Source: Budorcas taxicolor
Lineage: Eukaryota > Chordata > Mammalia > Artiodactyla > Bovidae
Reading direction: 5' to 3'
Assembly (NCBI RefSeq): GCF_023091745.1
Contig: NW_026291481.1
Span: 3,472,001-3,536,000 of the forward strand
DNA: 64,000 bases
Part shown: positions 60,101 through 64,000 of the stretch, one piece after another
Position numbering within the stretch: position 1 is the first letter of the stretch
Layout of the letters: each line of letters opens with the position of its first letter
The notes under the pieces: model-generated
Database searches by the model: none
What the model was told of the DNA's origin: nothing
What the model saw: the letters and a program-made list of their open reading frames with translations, nothing else
Program-made: the position numbers and the translations under genes

Positions 60101-63100
60101 GGAATGGTGGCACGACCCTGGAGTTCCTCTCGCCGTTCCTGTTGAGAGGGCCTCCTCTTGAGATGCGACGGGAACGCCGGGAACTCTTTCCCGACGAAGC
60201 AGGGAAAGGATCCCTCATCTCGAGCTACGAGGCGGAAACGGGGCTCCTCTGGATGTGGGCGGGACCCTCGTGATTCCTCTCGAGTGGAGACGGCTAGGTC
60301 GGGGAACTTCTTGATTTGCACCAAGGGTGTGAAGGACCCTTTCGAAGTTCCAGAGGTGAGGTGTGATCAGCCTCGAGACGCCTCAGCGGAAATGGGCCTC
60401 ATCTCGCCTGGAGGGGAGAACCTCCTGGGTTTTCTCGAGTTGCGGCAGGTCTTCTCGAGTTACGGCGGGGACCTCAGGGACCCGCTCTGGTGGCCTCAGG
60501 AAAGGCCAGTCCCCATGCGAGTTGCTAGGGGACCTCTCGGGATTCCTCTCCCGTCCAGGCCGGGGACTCAGTCCTTGTGTGGAGTCGGGGCCGGAACCTG
60601 AGGATTCCTCTCCAGTGTTGCCATGGATCTTGGGGTGCTTCTGAGTCTCCCCAGGGGAGTCAGGCCTCGTCTCGAGTGGGGGCATGCACGTGCGCTTTCC
60701 TCCCGATCTGCAGCAGTAGTGTCACGCTTCCTGTCACGTGGATCAAGGGATCTGTGGCTTTCCCTCGAGGCTGTCCCTCGAGGCTTTCCCACGAGGCTTT
60801 CCCACAGGGCTGTGCCACGTGCCACCTTGGTGTGAGTCGATCCTCGGCGTGAAAGACGAGCCGGTGAAGGGAAAAGAGGTTCCTCTGGAATGGACTGAGA
60901 CATCTGGGGGACTCTTGGAATGGTGGCACGACCCTGGAGTTCCTCTCGCCGTTCCTGTTGAGAGGGCCTCCTCTTGAGATGCGACGGGAACGCCGGGAAC
61001 TCTTTCCCGACGAAGCAGGGAAAGGATCCCTCATCTCGAGCTACGAGGCGGAAACGGGGCTCCTCTGGATGTGGGCGGGACCCTCGTGATTCCTCTCGAG
61101 TGGAGACGGGTATGTCGGGGAACTTCTTGATTTGCACCAAGGGTGTGAAGGACCCTTTCGAAGTTCCAGAGGTGAGGTGTGATCAGCCTCGAGACGCCTC
61201 AGCGGAAATGGGCCTCATCTCGCCTGGAGGGGAGAACCTCCTGGATTTTCTCCAGTTGCGGCAGGTCTTCTCGAGTTACGACGGGGACCTCAGGGACCAG
61301 CTCTGGTGGCCTCAGAAAAGGCCAGTCCCCATGCGAGTTGCTAGGGGACCTCTCGGGATTCCACTCCCGTCCATGCCGGGGCCTCAGTCCTTGTGTGGAG
61401 TCGGGGCCGGAACCTGAGGATTCCTCTCCAGTGTTGCCATGGATCTTGGGGTGCTTCTGAGTCTCCCCAGGGGAGTCAGGCCTCGTCTCGAGTGGGGGCA
61501 TGCACGTGCGCTTTCCTCCCGATCTGCAGCAGTAGTGTCACGCTTCCTGTCACGTGGATCAAGGGATCTGTGGCTTTCCCTCGAGGCTGTCCCTCGAGGC
61601 TTTCCCACGAGGCTTTCCCACAGGGCTGTGCCACGTGCCACCTTGGTGTGAGTCGATCCTCGGCGTGAAAGACGAGCCGGTGAAGGGAAAAGAGGTTCCT
61701 CTGGAATGGACTGAGACATCTGGGGGACTCTTGGAATGGTGGCACGACCCTGGAGTTCCTCTCGCCGTTCCTGTTGAGAGGGCCTCCTCTTGAGATGCGA
61801 CGGGAACGCCGGGAACTCTTTCCCGACGAAGCAGGGAAAGGATCCCTCATCTCGAGCTACGAGGCGGAAACGGGGCTCCTCTGGATGTGGGCGGGACCCT
61901 CGTGATTCCTCTCGAGTGGAGACGGGTATGTCGGGGAACTTCTTGATTTGCACCAAGGGTGTGAAGGACCCTTTCGAAGTTCCAGAGGTGAGGTGTGATC
62001 AGCCTCGAGACGCCTCAGCGGAAATGGGCCTCATCTCGCCTGGAGGGGAGAACCTCCTGGATTTTCTCGAGTTGCGGCAGGTCTTCTCGAGTTACGACGG
62101 GGACCTCAGGGACCCGCTCTGGTGGCCTCAGGAAAGGCCAGTCCCCATGCGAGTTGCTAGGGGACCTCTCGGGATTCCTCTCCCGTCCATGCCGGGGCCT
62201 CAGTCCTTGTGTGGAGTCGGGGCCGGAACCTGAGGATTCCTCTCCAGTGTTGCCATGGATCTTGGGGTGCTTCTGAGTCTCCCCAGGGGAGTCAGGCCTC
62301 GTCTCGAGTGGGGGCATGCACGTGCGCTTTCCTCCCGAGCTGCAGCAGTAGTGTCACGCTTCCTGTCACGTGGATCAAGGGATCTGTGGCTTTCCCTCGA
62401 GGCTGTCCCTCGAGGCTTTCCCACGAGGCTTTCCCACAGGGCTGTGCCACGTGCCACCTTGGTGTGAGTCGATCCTCGGCGTGAAAGACGAGCCGGTGAA
62501 GGGAAAAGAGGTTCCTCTGGAATGGACTGAGACATCTGGGGGACTCTTGGAATGGTGGCACGACCCTGGAGTTCCTCTCGCCGTTCCTGTTGAGAGGGCC
62601 TCCTCTTGAGATGCGACGGGAAGGCCGGGAACTCTTTCCCGACGAAGCAGGGAAAGGATCCCTCATCTCGAGCTACGAGGCGGAAACGGGGCTCCTCTGG
62701 ATGTGGGCGGGACCCTCGTGATTCCTCTCGAGTGGAGACGGCTAGGTCGGGGAACTTCTTGATTTGCACCAAGGGTGTGAAGGACCCTTTCGAAGTTCCA
62801 GAGGTGAGGTGTGATCAGCCTCGAGACGCCTCAGCGGAAATGGGCCTCATCTCGCCTGGAGGGGAGAACCCCCTGGGTTTTCTCGAGTTGCGGCAGGTCT
62901 TCTCGAGTTACGACGGGGACCTCAGGGACCCGCTCTGGTGGCCTCAGGAAAGGCCAGTCCCCATGCGAGTTGCTAGGGGACCTCTCGGGATTCCTCTCCC
63001 GTCCATGCCGGGGCCTCAGTCCTTGTGTGGAGTCGGGGCCGGAACCTGAGGATTCCTCTCCAGTGTTGCCATGGATCTTGGGGTGCTTCTGAGTCTCCCC

Positions 63101-64000
63101 AGGTGAGTCAGGCCTCGTCTCGAGTGGGGGCATGCACGTGCGCTTTCCTCCCGATCTGCAGCAGTAGTGTCACGCTTCCTGTCACGTGGATCAAGGGATC
63201 TGTGGCTTTCCCTCGAGGCTGTCCCTCGAGGCTTTCCCACGAGGCTTTCCCACAGGGCTGTGCCACGTGCCACCTTGGTGTGAGTCGATCCTCGGCGTGA
63301 AAGACGAGCCGGTGAAGGGAAAAGAGGTTCCTCTGGAATGGACTGAGACATCTGGGGGACTCTTGGAATGGTGGCACGACCCTGGAGTTCCTCTCGCCGT
63401 TCCTGTTGAGAGGGCCTCCTCTTGAGATGCGACGGGAACGCCGGGAACTCTTTCCCGACGAAGCAGGGAAAGGATCCCTCATCTCGAGCTACGAGGCGGA
63501 AACGGGGCTCCTCTGGATGTGGGCGGGACCCTCGTGATTCCTCTCGAGTGGAGACGGGTATGTCGGGGAACTTCTTGATTTGCACCAAGGGTGTGAAGGA
63601 CCCTTTCGAAGTTCCAGAGGTGAGGTGTGATCAGCCTCGAGACGCCTCAGCGGAAATGGGCCTCATCTCGCCTGGAGGGGAGAACCTCCTGGATTTTCTC
63701 GAGTTGCGGCAGGTCTTCTCGAGTTACGACGGGGACCTCAGGGACCCGCTCTGGTGGCCTCAGGAAAGGCCAGTCCCCATGCGAGTTGCTAGGGGACCTC
63801 TCGGGATTCCTCTCCCGTCCATGCCGGGGCCTCAGTCCTTGTGTGGAGTCGGGGCCGGAACCTGAGGATTCCTCTCCAGTGTTGCCATGGATCTTGGGGT
63901 GCTTCTGAGTCTCCCCAGAGGAGTCAGGCCTCGTCTCGAGTGGGGGCATGCACGTGCGCTTTCCTCCCGAGCTGCAGCAGTAGTGTCACGCTTCCTGTCA
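51182..64000 (+). repeat. Right domain: interleaved 4-, 7- and 8-monomer repeats
   Basis: Two marker haplotypes recur. The first (C at +280, 'gaccagctctgg', 'cagaaaagg', A at +390) is in monomers 51998, 54446, 57710 and 60974, spaced 2,448, 3,264 and 3,264 bp. The second (T at +550, 'cccgatctgc') is in 51998, 53630, 57710, 58526, 60158, 60974 and 62606. The segment with 'gaccactcggg' and 'cctcctgagctgc' at 51.5-52.5 kb recurs 5,712 bp later (seven monomers). The segment with 'cctgggttttctcgag' at 53.9-54.8 kb recurs 6,528 bp later (eight monomers). The difference implies one monomer gained or lost between two related seven-monomer blocks. Confidence 0.75.

Larger units (their letters stand above)
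1..64000 (+). repeat. Satellite I-type tandem array, about 816-bp monomer, about 78.4 copies
   Basis: The same unit recurs head to tail with no interruption. I anchor it on 'ttgagatgcgac'. Monomer starts are 632, 1448, 2263, 3079, 3894, 4710, 5539, 6355, 7170, 7985, 8780, 9596, 10412, 11215, 12031, 12847, 13663, 14479, 15282, 16098, 16914 and 17730. From 18546 they fall every 816 to 29970, from 30785 every 816 to 35681, then 36496, 37312, 38128 and 38944, from 39759 every 816 to 50367, and from 51182 every 816 to 63422. Exceptions to 816 are 815, 803, 829 and 795 bp, each traced to a specific indel. Window ends cut partial monomers (1-631 and 63422-64000). Family knowledge: 816 bp is the reported monomer length of sheep/goat satellite I; cervid satellite I is the main alternative. 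The strand is arbitrary. No inversion, unique DNA or inserted element is seen. Confidence 0.95.

Noticed and set aside
1..64000. Tandemly duplicated gene family or surface-antigen repeat
   Set aside because: There are no introns, promoters, poly(A) signals or conserved reading frame. The variation is spread evenly over the unit regardless of codon position.
1..64000. Transposable element or endogenous retrovirus copies
   Set aside because: There are no terminal repeats, target-site duplications, poly(A) tails or polymerase/transposase motifs. Units abut directly in one orientation.
1..64000. Ribosomal DNA or tRNA gene cluster
   Set aside because: The repeat unit is far too short for rDNA, and I recognise no rRNA core or tRNA A/B-box cloverleaf in it.
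1..64000. Bovine 1.715 satellite itself
   Set aside because: The bovine monomer is about 1.4 kb, whereas spacing here is 816 bp. The two are thought to be related, so the family is the same but the species is probably not cattle.

Overview
The whole 64-kb window is one uninterrupted, head-to-tail satellite DNA array. A unit of about 816 bp repeats roughly 78 times in a single orientation. There is no unique sequence, no gene, no RNA gene and no transposon anywhere in it, and I annotate no protein-coding gene. Real ATG frames in each unit (70 codons on +, 100 and 124 codons on -) recur only because the unit recurs, and every frame is closed by stops within each unit.

Organism: the unit length (816 bp), moderately high G+C (about 59% from three sampled lines), dense CpG, and an older 31-bp periodicity marked by CTCGAG sites together match what is known of the pecoran satellite I / 1.714-1.715 family. 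An 816-bp monomer is the length reported for sheep and goat centromeric satellite I. The bovine 1.715 relative has a monomer of about 1.4 kb, and cervid satellite I is about 0.8-1 kb. My best reading is pericentromeric or centromeric satellite I of a caprine bovid. This rests on family knowledge and has not been checked against a database.

Layout, read from shared variants. Offsets count from the first base of 'ttgagatgcgac' in each monomer (+1).
(1) 1-10.1 kb: the most divergent monomers, with many private changes and indels, and base A or T at +317 partly alternating.
(2) About 10.1-18.5 kb: a five-monomer higher-order repeat (HOR) of 4,067 bp, just over two copies.
(3) About 18.5-24.3 kb: a transition. 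At about 19 kb the array switches for good from A to T at +317.
(4) 24.3-30 kb: very uniform monomers alternating C/G at +393, a dimer (1,632 bp) nested in a tetramer.
(5) 29-41 kb: a family with 'ggtgggctcag', 'tacaacgg' and 'ctcattgg' variants, containing a precise 3,263-bp four-monomer tandem duplication (34.4-41.0 kb).
(6) 41-51 kb: ordinary monomers interspersed with a recurring five-variant 'cassette' monomer.
(7) 51-64 kb: two further variant monomers recurring at 3-, 4-, 7- and 8-monomer offsets.

The parts do not cooperate as genes. The structure records repeated unequal exchange and gene conversion, with the right four-fifths more recently homogenised than the left fifth. Per-monomer elements that could matter for centromere function are a perfect match to the 3' half of the CENP-B box, short dyad symmetries, three CACGTG palindromes and about 50 CpGs. 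I found no previously undescribed gene system. What merits a second look is the HOR architecture.
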